From contig CAKONZ010000004.1 of assembly GCA_934098525.1 (NCBI GenBank), positions 1 through 64,000 on the forward strand: a DNA stretch of 64,000 nucleotides, read 5' to 3'. Below are positions 1-8,094 of the stretch, piece after piece. This stretch comes from an uncultured Bacilli bacterium (GTDB lineage: Bacteria; Bacillota_I; Bacilli_A; RF39; UBA660). The notes beneath the pieces were generated by a model. That model was not told the origin of the DNA. It saw nothing but the letters and a program-made list of their open reading frames with translations, and ran no database searches. Made by a program: the position numbers and the translations under genes. Every line of letters starts with the position of its first letter. The stretch's first letter is position 1.

Positions 1-514
<514 letters not shown>

Positions 515-581
515 ATAGTTATTGATATAAATATTTGATGTCATACATTATCTTAGTTTTCAGAGAATTATTTCTCATTTT

Positions 582-689
582 TCCTTAGTGACGATAGCGA
601 AGAGGGTACACCTGGTCCCATCCCGAACCCAGAAGTTAAGCTCTTCAGTGCCGAAGATAGTATTTGCGAAAATAGGGCGTTGCTAAGGA
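582..689 (+). rRNA. 5S ribosomal RNA
   Basis: A 5S rRNA of about 108 nt. The terminal helix pairs tccttag (582-588) with ctaagga (683-689), and the conserved block cccatcccgaacccagaagttaag is present around 618-640. It follows 23S by about 67 nt, as usual in a 16S-23S-5S operon. A run of eight T directly after the closing helix (690-697) makes the 5S end look like an intrinsic terminator for the operon. Ends are set by the helix and could be off by one or two bases. Confidence 0.95.
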
Positions 690-702
690 TTTTTTTTGTT
701 TA

Positions 703-731
703 TTGACATAAAATTGTTAATATGTTAAGAT
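703..731 (+). promoter_or_regulatory. Predicted sigma-A promoter of tyrS
   Basis: TTGACA at 703-708, 17-nt spacer, and TAAGAT at 726-731 with a TG just upstream. Transcription would start near 738, directly ahead of the T-box leader. Seen by inspection only. Confidence 0.6.
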
Positions 732-737
732 ATACAT

Positions 738-941
738 ATATTTAGTAATGATGAAAACCAAGTAGTTAGTTTTATATTGAAAAAAGAGAATTAGTGGTGG
801 TGAAAACTAATCAAAATAAAATAACAAAATACAATTTCTGAACTAAATCGTTACTCGCGTTAAGAGAATAGTGCATAATAATATTATGAAGTAGAATGGT
901 ACCACGGTAACGCGTTTCTATATTTATAATATTTTTTTTAT
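738..941 (+). promoter_or_regulatory. T-box riboswitch leader of tyrS (Tyr specifier)
   Basis: The conserved T-box element (gaatggtaccacgg, 894-907) precedes tyrS. Upstream lies a stem I with the AGAGA...GGTGGTG distal part (about 786-803). A UAC codon at about 831-833, in the gaa-NNN-a..tctgaa context of a specifier loop, is the expected tyrosine specifier. A terminator can form between AATATTAT (880-887) and ATAATATT (926-933), helped by TAGAA/TTCTA, followed by six T. Uncharged tRNA-Tyr pairing with the T-box would favour the antiterminator and switch tyrS on. Confidence 0.85.
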
Positions 942-956
942 TTAGGAGGAAACAAT

Positions 957-2171
957 ATGAATTTTTTTGAAGAATTGAAATGGAGAGGATTAGTAAAGGA
1001 TGTATCAGATCCTGAAATTGAAAATAAAATAAACAACGAAAAAATAACATTTTATTGGGGAACAGACCCAACAGCTGATTCACTACATTTAGGACATTAC
1101 TCATCTTTAGTAACTGCTAAAAGATTAGCCTCACATGGAAACAAATTTATTTTGTTAATTGGAGGAGCAACAGGACTAATTGGAGATCCAAGACCTACAG
1201 CAGAAAGAGAAATAATTTCTAAAGAAACAATAGATAAAAATATTAATGGTATTCAAAATCAAGTAAGATCATTAGTAGATGAAAACACAATATTTGTTAA
1301 CAACTATGATTGGTTAAAAGATTATAAATATTTGGAATTTCTAAGAGATATAGGAAAATACATAAATGTTAACTATATGCTAAATAAGGATATTATAAGT
1401 AGAAGATTAGAAACAGGAATTACATATGCAGAATTTAGTTATACATTAATGCAAGGATTTGATTTTGTACATTTAAATCGTAATTATAACTGTACATTCC
1501 AAGTAGCGGGATCCGATCAATGGGGAAATATAACTACTGGAATAGAATTAGGACATAAAATGGATAATGTTCAATTATATGGCTTTACAATGCCATTAAT
1601 ATTAGATAGTACAGGAAAAAAATTCGGAAAAAGTGAAGGAAATGCTTTATGGCTAAACAAAGAAAAAACAAGTCCATATATCATATATCAATATCTTATA
1701 AATACTGATGATTCAAAAGTTATAGAATACTTAAAAGTATTTACATTCCTAACAAAAGAACAAATAGAAGAACTAGAAGAAGAAACAAATAAACATCCTG
1801 AACAAAGAAAAGCTCAAAAAGCTTTAGCGTATGAAGTAGTAAAAGATATACATGGTATTGAAGAAGCTAATAAAGCAATAAAAATAACAGAAGCATTATT
1901 CTCTGGAAACATTAAAGATTTAACAGAAGAAGAAACAGAAGAAGCATTTAAAAACTTTGAAACACTTCAATTAAAAAATATACCATTAATAGAATTATTA
2001 GTAGAAAATAAAATAGCCTCATCAAAAAGAGAAGCTAGAGAATTTATAAAAAATAACGCTATTAGTATAAATGGTGATATTATTAATGATGAAACATATA
2101 TAATAGACAACAATAAAAAATACAATATAATAAGAAGAGGTAAGAAAAAATACTATATATTAAAAAAATAA
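957..2171 (+). CDS. tyrS: Tyrosyl-tRNA synthetase
   Basis: Charges tRNA-Tyr with tyrosine in the cytoplasm (class I synthetase). At 404 residues it has the usual bacterial length. The HIGH signature reads HLGH at residues 44-47, and the KMSKS loop reads KFGKS near 222-226. The motif GSDQWGNI, typical of TyrRS tyrosine/ATP binding, is near residue 185. The last ~65 residues form an S4-type RNA-binding domain (IASSKREAREFI onward). The start is ATG at 957 with a strong taggaggaaac ribosome site. It stands alone behind a T-box leader and ends in a terminator hairpin shared with the convergent gene. No irregularities seen. Confidence 0.97.
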   Translation: MNFFEELKWRGLVKDVSDPEIENKINNEKITFYWGTDPTADSLHLGHYSSLVTAKRLASHGNKFILLIGGATGLIGDPRPTAEREIISKETIDKNINGIQNQVRSLVDENTIFVNNYDWLKDYKYLEFLRDIGKYINVNYMLNKDIISRRLETGITYAEFSYTLMQGFDFVHLNRNYNCTFQVAGSDQWGNITTGIELGHKMDNVQLYGFTMPLILDSTGKKFGKSEGNALWLNKEKTSPYIIYQYLINTDDSKVIEYLKVFTFLTKEQIEELEEETNKHPEQRKAQKALAYEVVKDIHGIEEANKAIKITEALFSGNIKDLTEEETEEAFKNFETLQLKNIPLIELLVENKIASSKREAREFIKNNAISINGDIINDETYIIDNNKKYNIIRRGKKKYYILKK

Positions 2172-2190
2172 CCATAAGGTTATTTTTTTT
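2164..2190. terminator. Bidirectional terminator between tyrS and the convergent gene
   Basis: Stem AATAACC (2167-2173) with GGTTATT (2178-2184), loop ATAA, A-run before and T-run after. The stem overlaps the tyrS stop codon, and the T-run overlaps the 3' end of the minus-strand gene. Confidence 0.8.
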
Positions 2191-2677
2191 CAGTAAAGAA
2201 AAATGTTTTAGGAGGATATAATTTTAAATATATAACAAAGCATAAATATAAAATAACAAATACAATAGAATAAAAAATATTAAAATTATAATTTGAATTA
2301 ATATTTAATAACAAAAAACTTAATAATTGACTAATTATAGTAGAAACAATAATAGCTAAAACATTAATAAAATTAGAATCCTTTTTATTAAATAATAATA
2401 ACCCATATTTTATAATATACATAACAGCAGAAGCAACACATGTACACAAAATAACCATTAAAATAAATAAATTATTCTTACCAAAAGCAGGTATACATAT
2501 AAAATACCATAAAAGCATAGGAATGATAGTAATATTTATATTATTCCATATACTTTTCTCTATAGGATTAAGTAAATTAGTAACCTTATTTATTGAAAAA
2601 ATATCATATATAAAATAAATTAAAATAGAGGACATACAAATAAATAATAGTCCAAAAACACTTAAAATTAATACCAC
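2180..2677 (-). CDS. Small integral membrane protein, unknown function
   Basis: Predicted protein of 165 residues with four to five hydrophobic segments and short charged loops, ending in a KLYPPKTFFFTEKK tail. Function not recognised. The tail loosely recalls DUF6512-type membrane proteins, but this is weak. The reading frame extends to a TTG at 2755, but I place the start at GTG 2677. An aagaggtg ribosome site (SD complement at 2685-2691) lies 7 nt upstream, and a clean promoter lies between the two candidate starts, so the longer form would not be transcribed from it. It is divergent from the AAA ATPase gene and convergent with tyrS. Confidence 0.7.
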   Translation of the reverse strand: MVLILSVFGLLFICMSSILIYFIYDIFSINKVTNLLNPIEKSIWNNINITIIPMLLWYFICIPAFGKNNLFILMVILCTCVASAVMYIIKYGLLLFNKKDSNFINVLAIIVSTIISQLLSFLLLNINSNYNFNIFYSIVFVILYLCFVIYLKLYPPKTFFFTEKK

Positions 2678-2704
2678 TTGAAAACACCTCTTTATTCTAA
2701 ATAA

Positions 2705-2733
2705 ATTATAACGTATATTAAAATAATATTCAA
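2705..2733 (-). promoter_or_regulatory. Promoter of the 165-residue membrane protein gene
   Basis: On the minus strand: TTGAAT (2733-2728), 17-nt spacer, TATAAT (2710-2705). Its position inside the long reading frame supports the shorter GTG start at 2677. Confidence 0.65.
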
Positions 2734-2740
2734 ATAAATG

Positions 2741-2769
2741 TTGTATAAATTTCAAAAATTTTATATACT
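2741..2769 (+). promoter_or_regulatory. Promoter of the AAA ATPase gene
   Basis: TTGTAT at 2741-2746, 17-nt spacer, TATACT at 2764-2769, about 25 nt before the start codon at 2794. It lies back to back with the minus-strand promoter at 2705-2733. Confidence 0.55.
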
Positions 2770-2793
2770 ATTAGTGATTAGAAAGGTGATTAT

Positions 2794-3720
2794 ATGGAAA
2801 ATAATTATGGAATTTTAGAAAGATATGGAGATAACTTAACAGAAAAGAAATATATCACCAATCCTGCTATTGGAAGAGATGAAGAAATAAAAAAAATGTC
2901 TCTAGTTTTATTAACCCCTGATAAATCACCTATATTAACAGGAAAACCAGGAGTAGGTAAAACCGCTATAGTAGAAGGTTTGGCATACTTAATTCAAAGA
3001 AATGAAGTTCCAAATGCTTTAAAAAATTATCAAATAATAAAAATTGATACCCAAGCAATCATGGGTACAGTAAAAGAAACAGGAGATACAAGAATACAAG
3101 CCCTAGTAGATGAAATAAAAACAAAAGAAAAAATCATCCTATTTATAGATGAAATACATACATTAATAAATTCAAGCCCTGACAACTCATTAGATTTTGC
3201 CAACATGTTTAAAACAGCATTAGGTAGAGGAGACATAAAAATGATTGGTGCAACAACAAGTGATGAATATGAAAGATATATACTACGTGATAAAGCATTT
3301 ACAAGAAGATTTCAACGAATTGATGTAGCAGAACCAACTCAAGAAGAAACAGTAAAAATTCTAATGGGAACATTAAAAAAGATAGAACATAAAACAGGTG
3401 CAAAAATGGCATATACACCATTCATTCAAGAAAAAATCATGAAATTCATAGTAGAAGCCAATAAAGAATATAACAGAGTTTATGAAACAGCAGGAAGATA
3501 TCCAGATGTTGCCTTAAATATGTTAGCGCAAGCCTTTTCAGAAGCAGTCTTTGATAACAAAGAAATAGTAACAATAGAACATATTGAAAAAGCTATAAAA
3601 AATTCCAAAGCAATATACCCAGATGTAATAAACAAAGAACTTATAAAATTAAGAGAACAATTTAAAGATTTATTTACTCAAGAAGAAGAATATCGAAAGG
3701 AATTTTTAAAAGATGAGTAA
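2794..3720 (+). CDS. Stand-alone Clp/Hsp100-like AAA+ ATPase
   Basis: A single AAA+ module of 308 residues, closest in pattern to the first ATPase domain of ClpB/ClpC. Walker A is GKPGVGKT (50-57), Walker B ends in IDE (118-120) before IHTL, sensor 1 is GATTSDEY, and an arginine finger region reads AFTRRF. Unlike ClpB/ClpC there is no N-domain, no middle domain, no second ATPase and no ClpP-binding loop. The usual aromatic pore loop (Y-R-G) is replaced by G-T-V-K-E-T-G after residue 90. It probably remodels or unloads a protein partner; the target is unknown. The gene overlaps the next one by 8 bp, so the small membrane protein downstream is a likely partner. Confidence 0.8.
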   Translation: MENNYGILERYGDNLTEKKYITNPAIGRDEEIKKMSLVLLTPDKSPILTGKPGVGKTAIVEGLAYLIQRNEVPNALKNYQIIKIDTQAIMGTVKETGDTRIQALVDEIKTKEKIILFIDEIHTLINSSPDNSLDFANMFKTALGRGDIKMIGATTSDEYERYILRDKAFTRRFQRIDVAEPTQEETVKILMGTLKKIEHKTGAKMAYTPFIQEKIMKFIVEANKEYNRVYETAGRYPDVALNMLAQAFSEAVFDNKEIVTIEHIEKAIKNSKAIYPDVINKELIKLREQFKDLFTQEEEYRKEFLKDE

Positions 3721-4096
3721 AGAATTAATTAGCAAATGGTTTAAAAATATTGTATATTTATTATTCATGTTAGCAATGATCATAACATTACCCTATATAA
3801 AAGATTTAAAAATAATCAGAATTACTCTTATTGCATTGATAATAATACATTCAATCCTATTACTAATAGAAAATATTATAAAAAATAAAAATAGTTTCTT
3901 TAATGACATAGTAATAATAATTTTATATATTTATAGTATCTTAATAGCATATAAATTTAAAACCATAACTAATATTGAATTAAATAAAAACTATTTAAAA
4001 ATAAATCTAATAATCATAATAATAAGTTTACTATTATTAAATATTAGTCAAATTATAAGAATATTAACAGAAAAAAGATATCAACTCAACAATTGA
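3713..4096 (+). CDS. Small membrane protein, partner candidate of the AAA ATPase
   Basis: 127 residues with four strongly hydrophobic segments (roughly residues 12-28, 34-51, 61-83 and 94-115) and basic ends, so probably an integral membrane protein. No family recognised. The start codon overlaps the end of the AAA ATPase gene by 8 bp, which suggests translational coupling and joint function. It ends at a strong bidirectional terminator facing cotJC. Confidence 0.65.
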   Translation: MSKELISKWFKNIVYLLFMLAMIITLPYIKDLKIIRITLIALIIIHSILLLIENIIKNKNSFFNDIVIIILYIYSILIAYKFKTITNIELNKNYLKINLIIIIISLLLLNISQIIRILTEKRYQLNN

Positions 4097-4104
4097 TATC
4101 TTTT
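4073..4104. terminator. Bidirectional terminator before cotJC
   Basis: Perfect 12-bp stem AAAAGATATCAA (4073-4084) with TTGATATCTTTT (4093-4104) and an 8-nt loop. A- and T-runs on either side let it stop transcription in both directions. Confidence 0.85.
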
Positions 4105-4657
4105 AATTGTATTTTTTTCTATACTCTTCATATAATTCTCTAAATCTATTATAATGTACTACTTCTCTTTGTCTTAAAAATAATAAAACTTGAATTAAAT
4201 CTTCATCATTAGTTAAATCAATTAAATTTTCATAAGTAGCTCTAGCTTTTTCTTCAGCTGCCATATCTTCAGCTAAATCTACTACAGGATTACCAGTAGA
4301 TCCAAAATTAGCAACAAAAGGAACTCCATTTGCATCAGTAGGATATAATCCATATCCATGTTCAGCATAATTTGCAGATAATCCATTAGCTTTCAATTCT
4401 TCTAAAGATGCCCCATTTAATAATTGATGAACCATTGTACAAATCATTTCTACATGTCCCAATTCTTCTGTACCAATATCAGTAAGTAAAGCTCTTCCTT
4501 TATCATCAGGCATAGTATATCTTTGATTTAAATATCTTAAAGCTGCTCCTAACTCTCCATTTGGGCCACCATATTGTGTAATCAATAGTTTTGCCATTTT
4601 TAAATCTTTTTTCTTAATATTTATAGGATAACCTAAAGTTTTTTCATACTTCCACAT
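4103..4657 (-). CDS. cotJC: Spore coat protein CotJC, manganese-catalase family
   Basis: 184 residues matching the CotJC / manganese-catalase family: MWKYEKTLGYP at the start, then QYGGPNGELGAALRYLNQRY and DIGTEELGHVEMI. The Glu/His residues of EELGH and EKA..., and the later REVVHYNRF segment, fit a four-helix bundle binding a di-metal centre. CotJC is a spore inner-coat component; catalase activity is plausible but not shown here. It is the second gene of a minus-strand pair and its ATG touches the stop codon of the upstream cotJB-like gene, indicating coupled translation. Normal length, no damage visible. Confidence 0.93.
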   Translation of the reverse strand: MWKYEKTLGYPINIKKKDLKMAKLLITQYGGPNGELGAALRYLNQRYTMPDDKGRALLTDIGTEELGHVEMICTMVHQLLNGASLEELKANGLSANYAEHGYGLYPTDANGVPFVANFGSTGNPVVDLAEDMAAEEKARATYENLIDLTNDEDLIQVLLFLRQREVVHYNRFRELYEEYRKKYN

Positions 4658-5013
4658 TATTTATCACCTTCCCAAGGCCAATTATTAACATCCCATTTCC
4701 AAGGATAACCATCTAATTGAGAACTTCCCAAATTTAAAGCCCCATATTTTTTTTCATACTCATTTAATGCTTGTTTATATAAATTAACATAATCACTTCT
4801 TAAAGTAATAGCATTACTATCATTTGGATGAGTATCTAAATACAACGTTAAATCATTACTAGCAAAAGAATAAGTTTGAATAAGTAACAAAAGATAATCT
4901 TTATCATTACTAGGTACTATATTCTGAACTCTATAATTTTTATATGGAACATAACTATCCTCAAAAAGATTACCCTTAACAAATCCTTTATATGCATCAT
5001 TATTATAATTCAT
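4657..5013 (-). CDS. cotJB: Spore coat protein CotJB, with CotJA-like N-terminus
   Basis: 118 residues. The C-terminal ~80 residues match CotJB: LTLYLDTHPND, then YEKKYGALNLG and the aromatic ending YPWKWDVNNWPW. The first ~35 residues (LFEDSYVPYKNYRVQNIVP) recall the YVP-aromatic start of CotJA, and no separate cotJA is visible upstream. It may therefore be a CotJA remnant fused to CotJB; this is inference. CotJA/B/C assemble together in the spore coat. The start is ATG 5013 with a taggaggt ribosome site 5 nt upstream. A CATATTAT sequence about 20 nt upstream of the ribosome site could be a sporulation (sigma-E type) -10 element, at low confidence. Confidence 0.88.
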   Translation of the reverse strand: MNYNNDAYKGFVKGNLFEDSYVPYKNYRVQNIVPSNDKDYLLLLIQTYSFASNDLTLYLDTHPNDSNAITLRSDYVNLYKQALNEYEKKYGALNLGSSQLDGYPWKWDVNNWPWEGDK

Positions 5014-5085
5014 AAAAACCTCCTAATTTATAATATGTAATATAGGTAAAATGAAATAGTCATCAGCCTAAAAATAAAAAAATAC

Positions 5086-5114
5086 TTGCATAAAAGCAAA
5101 AAAAATGTTAACAT
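5086..5114 (+). promoter_or_regulatory. Predicted promoter of tRNA-His
   Basis: TTGCAT (5086-5091), 17-nt spacer, TAACAT (5109-5114); the tRNA begins 18 nt after the -10 box. Confidence 0.5.
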
Positions 5115-5131
5115 ACATATATAACATTTAT

Positions 5132-5208
5132 GGCGAAATTGGTGAAGTGGTTAACACGCCAGATTGTGGCTCTGGTATGCAAGGGTTCGATTCCCTTATT
5201 TCGCCCCA
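5132..5208 (+). tRNA. tRNA-His (GUG)
   Basis: Full cloverleaf with anticodon loop TTGTGGC between CCAGA and TCTGG, anticodon GTG. The acceptor helix closes with an extra G-1 (5132) opposite C73 (5205), the identity mark of tRNA-His, and CCA is encoded (5206-5208). It is followed by small hairpins and a terminator. The accessory-looking block of genes starts directly downstream. Confidence 0.97.
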
Positions 5209-5243
5209 TATGTAAAAATCGTCGCACTAGGCGACTTGAGATA

Positions 5244-5273
5244 AAACTCAATTCAAAAAGAATTGAGTTTTTT
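5244..5273 (+). terminator. Terminator after tRNA-His
   Basis: Perfect 11-bp stem AAACTCAATTC (5244-5254) with GAATTGAGTTT (5260-5270), loop AAAAA, followed by T residues. A smaller hairpin gtcgc-actag-gcgac precedes it at 5221-5235. Confidence 0.85.
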
Positions 5274-5740
5274 GTTGCTGAAAAGGTTATAATGATATGC
5301 TAAAGATTATTAAAGAAAAATCTGATTTGAACCCAAAATTAAAAAAGAAGATACAATGGTTGAAAACTATAATTTTGTTTCTATAAAAGTAAAAAAGCTG
5401 TTTAATTAAACGTGAGTCAGCTAACATTCCGTATGTAGATTCATATAAAGTAATAATCAATAATTATATATTTTTTAATTCTTTAATGATATAATACTTT
5501 TTATGTCAACAACTTAAATAAAAGCCATAATTTAAATAAATTATAAAAGTTTTTAAATCAAATAAAAATTGTTAAAATAGTGTATTTTTATTGTTTGAGT
5601 ACTATTATTATGATATAATACCTAAAAAAGCTGGGTCTGAATATGAAGAAAAACAAATATATTTGCTAGTGCTTTAGTGGCAGTTATTGCGTTAGTTTTT
5701 TACTATATTTGCAGCCATTTTTTAGGAAGGTGTTCATAAT
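5274..5740. other. Intergenic stretch without a convincing gene
   Basis: About 470 bp of AT-rich DNA. It holds a 29-codon ORF (5297-5386; MLKIIKEKSD...) without a clear ribosome site. A stretch at about 5640-5718 would encode a hydrophobic segment (ALVAVIALVFYY) in a frame with no start codon, while an ATG in another frame (5643) stops after eight codons. These may be remnants of genes lost during insertion or decay downstream of tRNA-His. The only strong signal is the promoter at 5591-5619 that serves the following operon. Confidence 0.5.
5591..5619 (+). promoter_or_regulatory. Promoter of the CYTH/radical-SAM/LysR operon
   Basis: TTGTTT (5591-5596), exact 17-nt spacer, TATAAT (5614-5619), with TG at 5611-5612 forming an extended -10. 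A leader of about 115 nt precedes the first gene at 5741. Confidence 0.7.
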
Positions 5741-6277
5741 ATGAAAAAAGAAATTGAAATAAGATTATTGAATATTAACAAGGAACAATTTGTTAAAAGC
5801 ATAGTCGATCTAGGTGCAAAGAAAGTATCTGAAGCTCTTCAAAAGAGATATGTATATGATTTTAATCCAATTCAATATAATAAATGGATTAGACTTAGAA
5901 CAAACGGAGAAAAGACAACATTAACAATTAAAGAAATAATAGATAGAAATGCTATAGACGGGACAAACGAATTAGAGTTAGTAGTCTCCGATTTTGCTAA
6001 TGCAAATTCTATCTTGGAACAATTAGGGTATAGTCATAGAAACTATCAAGAAAACTATAGAGAAGTATATTATTTGAATGATGTTGAAATATCGATAGAC
6101 TCCTGGCCTCTTATACCAACATATGTAGAATTTGAAGCAAAAAGTGAGAAAAGCATACAATCTTTATTGGAACAAATTGAATATAATAAAAACAATTTAA
6201 CTACTCTGGATGTTACTTCAATATATAATGATGTATATAAAATAGATGTTATGTCAATTAAGGAATTAAGATTTTGA
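5741..6277 (+). CDS. CYTH-domain (triphosphate tunnel) phosphohydrolase / class IV adenylate cyclase-like
   Basis: 178 residues matching the CYTH fold. The signature E-I-E-I-R is at residues 4-8 (family ExExK, with R for K), followed by W-I-R-L-R-T, T-L-T-I-K, an EL-E strand and ISIDSWPLIPTYVEFEA near residues 125-141. CYTH enzymes bind triphosphate compounds in a beta-barrel with divalent metal: thiamine triphosphate, tripolyphosphate, or ATP in class IV cyclases. The substrate here is unknown. The start is ATG 5741 behind ttaggaaggtg. The stop overlaps the TTG start of a radical-SAM gene, so the two are probably made together and may act on the same nucleotide-like substrate. Confidence 0.85.
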   Translation: MKKEIEIRLLNINKEQFVKSIVDLGAKKVSEALQKRYVYDFNPIQYNKWIRLRTNGEKTTLTIKEIIDRNAIDGTNELELVVSDFANANSILEQLGYSHRNYQENYREVYYLNDVEISIDSWPLIPTYVEFEAKSEKSIQSLLEQIEYNKNNLTTLDVTSIYNDVYKIDVMSIKELRF

Positions 6278-7023
6278 GTAATATAAATAAGATTTGCTGG
6301 AATATAATAAGCAAGTGCAACAAAAATTGTAGTTATTGTTTTAGATTTTATGAAGATTGTTTATCATATGAAAAAAATAAAAAAATTCTTGATAATATAT
6401 ACGAAATGGGGGTTAAAGAAATTGTTTGGTCTGGGGGAGAGCCTCTTTTATATAAAGATATAGTTAAATTGCTAAAAAAATCAAAAGAAGCAGGAATTTA
6501 CAATAGTTTGATTACTAATGGCAGTTTGCTTAATGAAACAAATATACAAGAGTATTTAAAGTATATTGATAAATTGATTGTATCATTAGATTTTATTGAT
6601 GATACAAAAAATGCAAAATATGGTATTGGAGAAAATTACTATAAACATTTGTCTAAAATTTTATCATTATCAAAAAAAATAAACAAAGATGTAATTATTC
6701 AGGTTAACACAGTAGTTTTCAATGGAAACTACAAGCATATTAGAGATTTAATGTTGGAACTGACTAAATACAATATAGATAATTGGAAAGCTATACGATT
6801 TATACCAATAAGAGGGAAAGCACTAACTGATAAAGCGGATTTATCTATAACAGCCGATCAGTTCAAGGAAGTGCTGAGAACAATTGATAGTATTAACCCT
6901 AATTATAATATAATAATAAATAGTAACAAAGATTTACTTAAAACTCATTATATTGTTTTAAGTTCTGGTAAATTAATAAAAAGTATTGATGGCGATGATA
7001 TTTTTATCAAAAATTTGCTATAA
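6274..7023 (+). CDS. Radical SAM enzyme, viperin/MoaA-like features
   Basis: 249 residues. The [4Fe-4S] motif C-NKN-C-SY-C is at residues 15-22, directly followed by F, and the SAM-binding GGEP is at 54-57. Later segments include VSLDFIDD, IIQVNTVV, a W-K-A-I-R-F-I-P-I-R-G strand and, near the end, SNKDLLKTHY-VLSSGKL. The order N-T-V-V...N...W-K...G followed by a late S-N-x-x-L...Y...G resembles prokaryotic viperins, which make ddh-nucleotides. The R-F-I-P-x-x-G element is also MoaA-like, so the family is not settled. There is no SPASM cysteine cluster. Start TTG 6274 overlaps the CYTH stop codon. Visible AAG and TTG codon use differs from the surrounding core genes. Confidence 0.82.
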   Translation: MSNINKICWNIISKCNKNCSYCFRFYEDCLSYEKNKKILDNIYEMGVKEIVWSGGEPLLYKDIVKLLKKSKEAGIYNSLITNGSLLNETNIQEYLKYIDKLIVSLDFIDDTKNAKYGIGENYYKHLSKILSLSKKINKDVIIQVNTVVFNGNYKHIRDLMLELTKYNIDNWKAIRFIPIRGKALTDKADLSITADQFKEVLRTIDSINPNYNIIINSNKDLLKTHYIVLSSGKLIKSIDGDDIFIKNLL

Positions 7024-7035
7024 GAGGTGATAAAT

Positions 7036-7935
7036 ATGGAAGATAATATTAACTTGAATTTATATAGAACATTTTATGAAGTTGCGAAAAATAGTAGTAT
7101 AAGCATAGCATCGAAAAATCTTTATGTATCACAACCTGCTATTAGTAAATCAATTAAGGCTTTAGAAGACGCATTAAATACAAAGCTTTTTTATAGAACT
7201 ACTAGTGGCGTGATTTTAACTCAAAAAGGTGAAAATTTATTTAAATATGTAAGTGAATCATTAAGTAATTTGGAATATGCAAGAATTGTTATGAATGAAA
7301 CTGAGAATTTAGAGAGAGGCTCTTTAACAATTGGAGCACCCTCTCATATAATTTCATTTTTCCTATTAAATAACATATACTCATTCCATGACAAGTATCC
7401 AAATATTGATATAACAATAATTAGTAGATCAAGTAGTGAACTATTGAATATGCTTAATAATAATGAAGTTGATTTTGTTATCGATATTTCTTCATATAAA
7501 GATAATCTAGAACATTTTAATGTCAAAAAAATAAAGGATTTAAAACATTGTTTTGTTATGAGTTCGCAATTTAATATTTCGGATGAAAGAGAAATTAAAA
7601 GTATATCAGACTTAAAAGACTTACCATTAATCTTACCAGTATTTCATAGCTCACATCGCAAAAAATTAAATGAGTATGCAAGAAAAAGAAACGTAGAGTT
7701 TAGTAATGTTATTTCTATAGAAACTAGTGAGATAATATATAATACAATAAAAAATAAACTAGGAATTGGATATATATTGTACGACATAGTAAAAGATGAT
7801 ATTAAAAACAAAAATATGAAACTGGTAAAAATAGAAGAAGAATTACCCATAGTAGCTTTGAACTTAATATATAAAGATAATATGGTCACTATGGCTTCTA
7901 ATGAATTTATTGAGAATTTTATTAAAAATATTTAG
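7036..7935 (+). CDS. LysR-family transcriptional regulator
   Basis: 299 residues with the LysR layout. The N-terminal winged helix-turn-helix (LYRTFYEVAKNSSISIASK, SQPAISKSIKALE, LFYRTTSGVILTQKG) lies in the first ~65 residues, followed by a linker helix and two alpha/beta effector-binding halves (GSLTIGAPSHII onward). I start at ATG 7036 because aagaggtgataaat gives a good ribosome site; a GTG at 7027 sits inside that site. It follows the radical-SAM gene by 12 nt. LysR proteins usually read a small-molecule cue and control adjacent genes, so it may control this operon and/or the downstream block. A terminator hairpin overlaps its stop codon. Confidence 0.93.
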   Translation: MEDNINLNLYRTFYEVAKNSSISIASKNLYVSQPAISKSIKALEDALNTKLFYRTTSGVILTQKGENLFKYVSESLSNLEYARIVMNETENLERGSLTIGAPSHIISFFLLNNIYSFHDKYPNIDITIISRSSSELLNMLNNNEVDFVIDISSYKDNLEHFNVKKIKDLKHCFVMSSQFNISDEREIKSISDLKDLPLILPVFHSSHRKKLNEYARKRNVEFSNVISIETSEIIYNTIKNKLGIGYILYDIVKDDIKNKNMKLVKIEEELPIVALNLIYKDNMVTMASNEFIENFIKNI

Positions 7936-7953
7936 CTCGTATGAGCTTTTTTT
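7934..7953 (+). terminator. Terminator after the LysR gene
   Basis: AGCTC (7934-7938), loop GTAT, GAGCT (7943-7947), then a T-run. The stop codon TAG lies at the base of the stem. Confidence 0.75.
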
Positions 7954-8094
7954 ATGAAAACGATATAACCTGTAGTTATGTGGGTAATAATTAAAGATAT
8001 AAACAAATAAATTGAAGTTATAACATATATAAAAAAAAGATATTTGAGATATAAAACAAATGGAAGTATATTATTTGTGAAAGGAGTGATTTTG

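Noticed and set aside
811..1104. 97-codon minus-strand ORF
   Set aside because: It covers the T-box leader and the start of tyrS on the other strand, with no ribosome site.
5297..5386. 29-codon ORF after tRNA-His
   Set aside because: No convincing ribosome site and no recognisable product; kept only as possible debris.
6274..7023. Calling the radical SAM gene a true prokaryotic viperin
   Set aside because: The resemblance is partial, the C-terminus is short and MoaA-like strands are present; kept as a finding, not an annotation.
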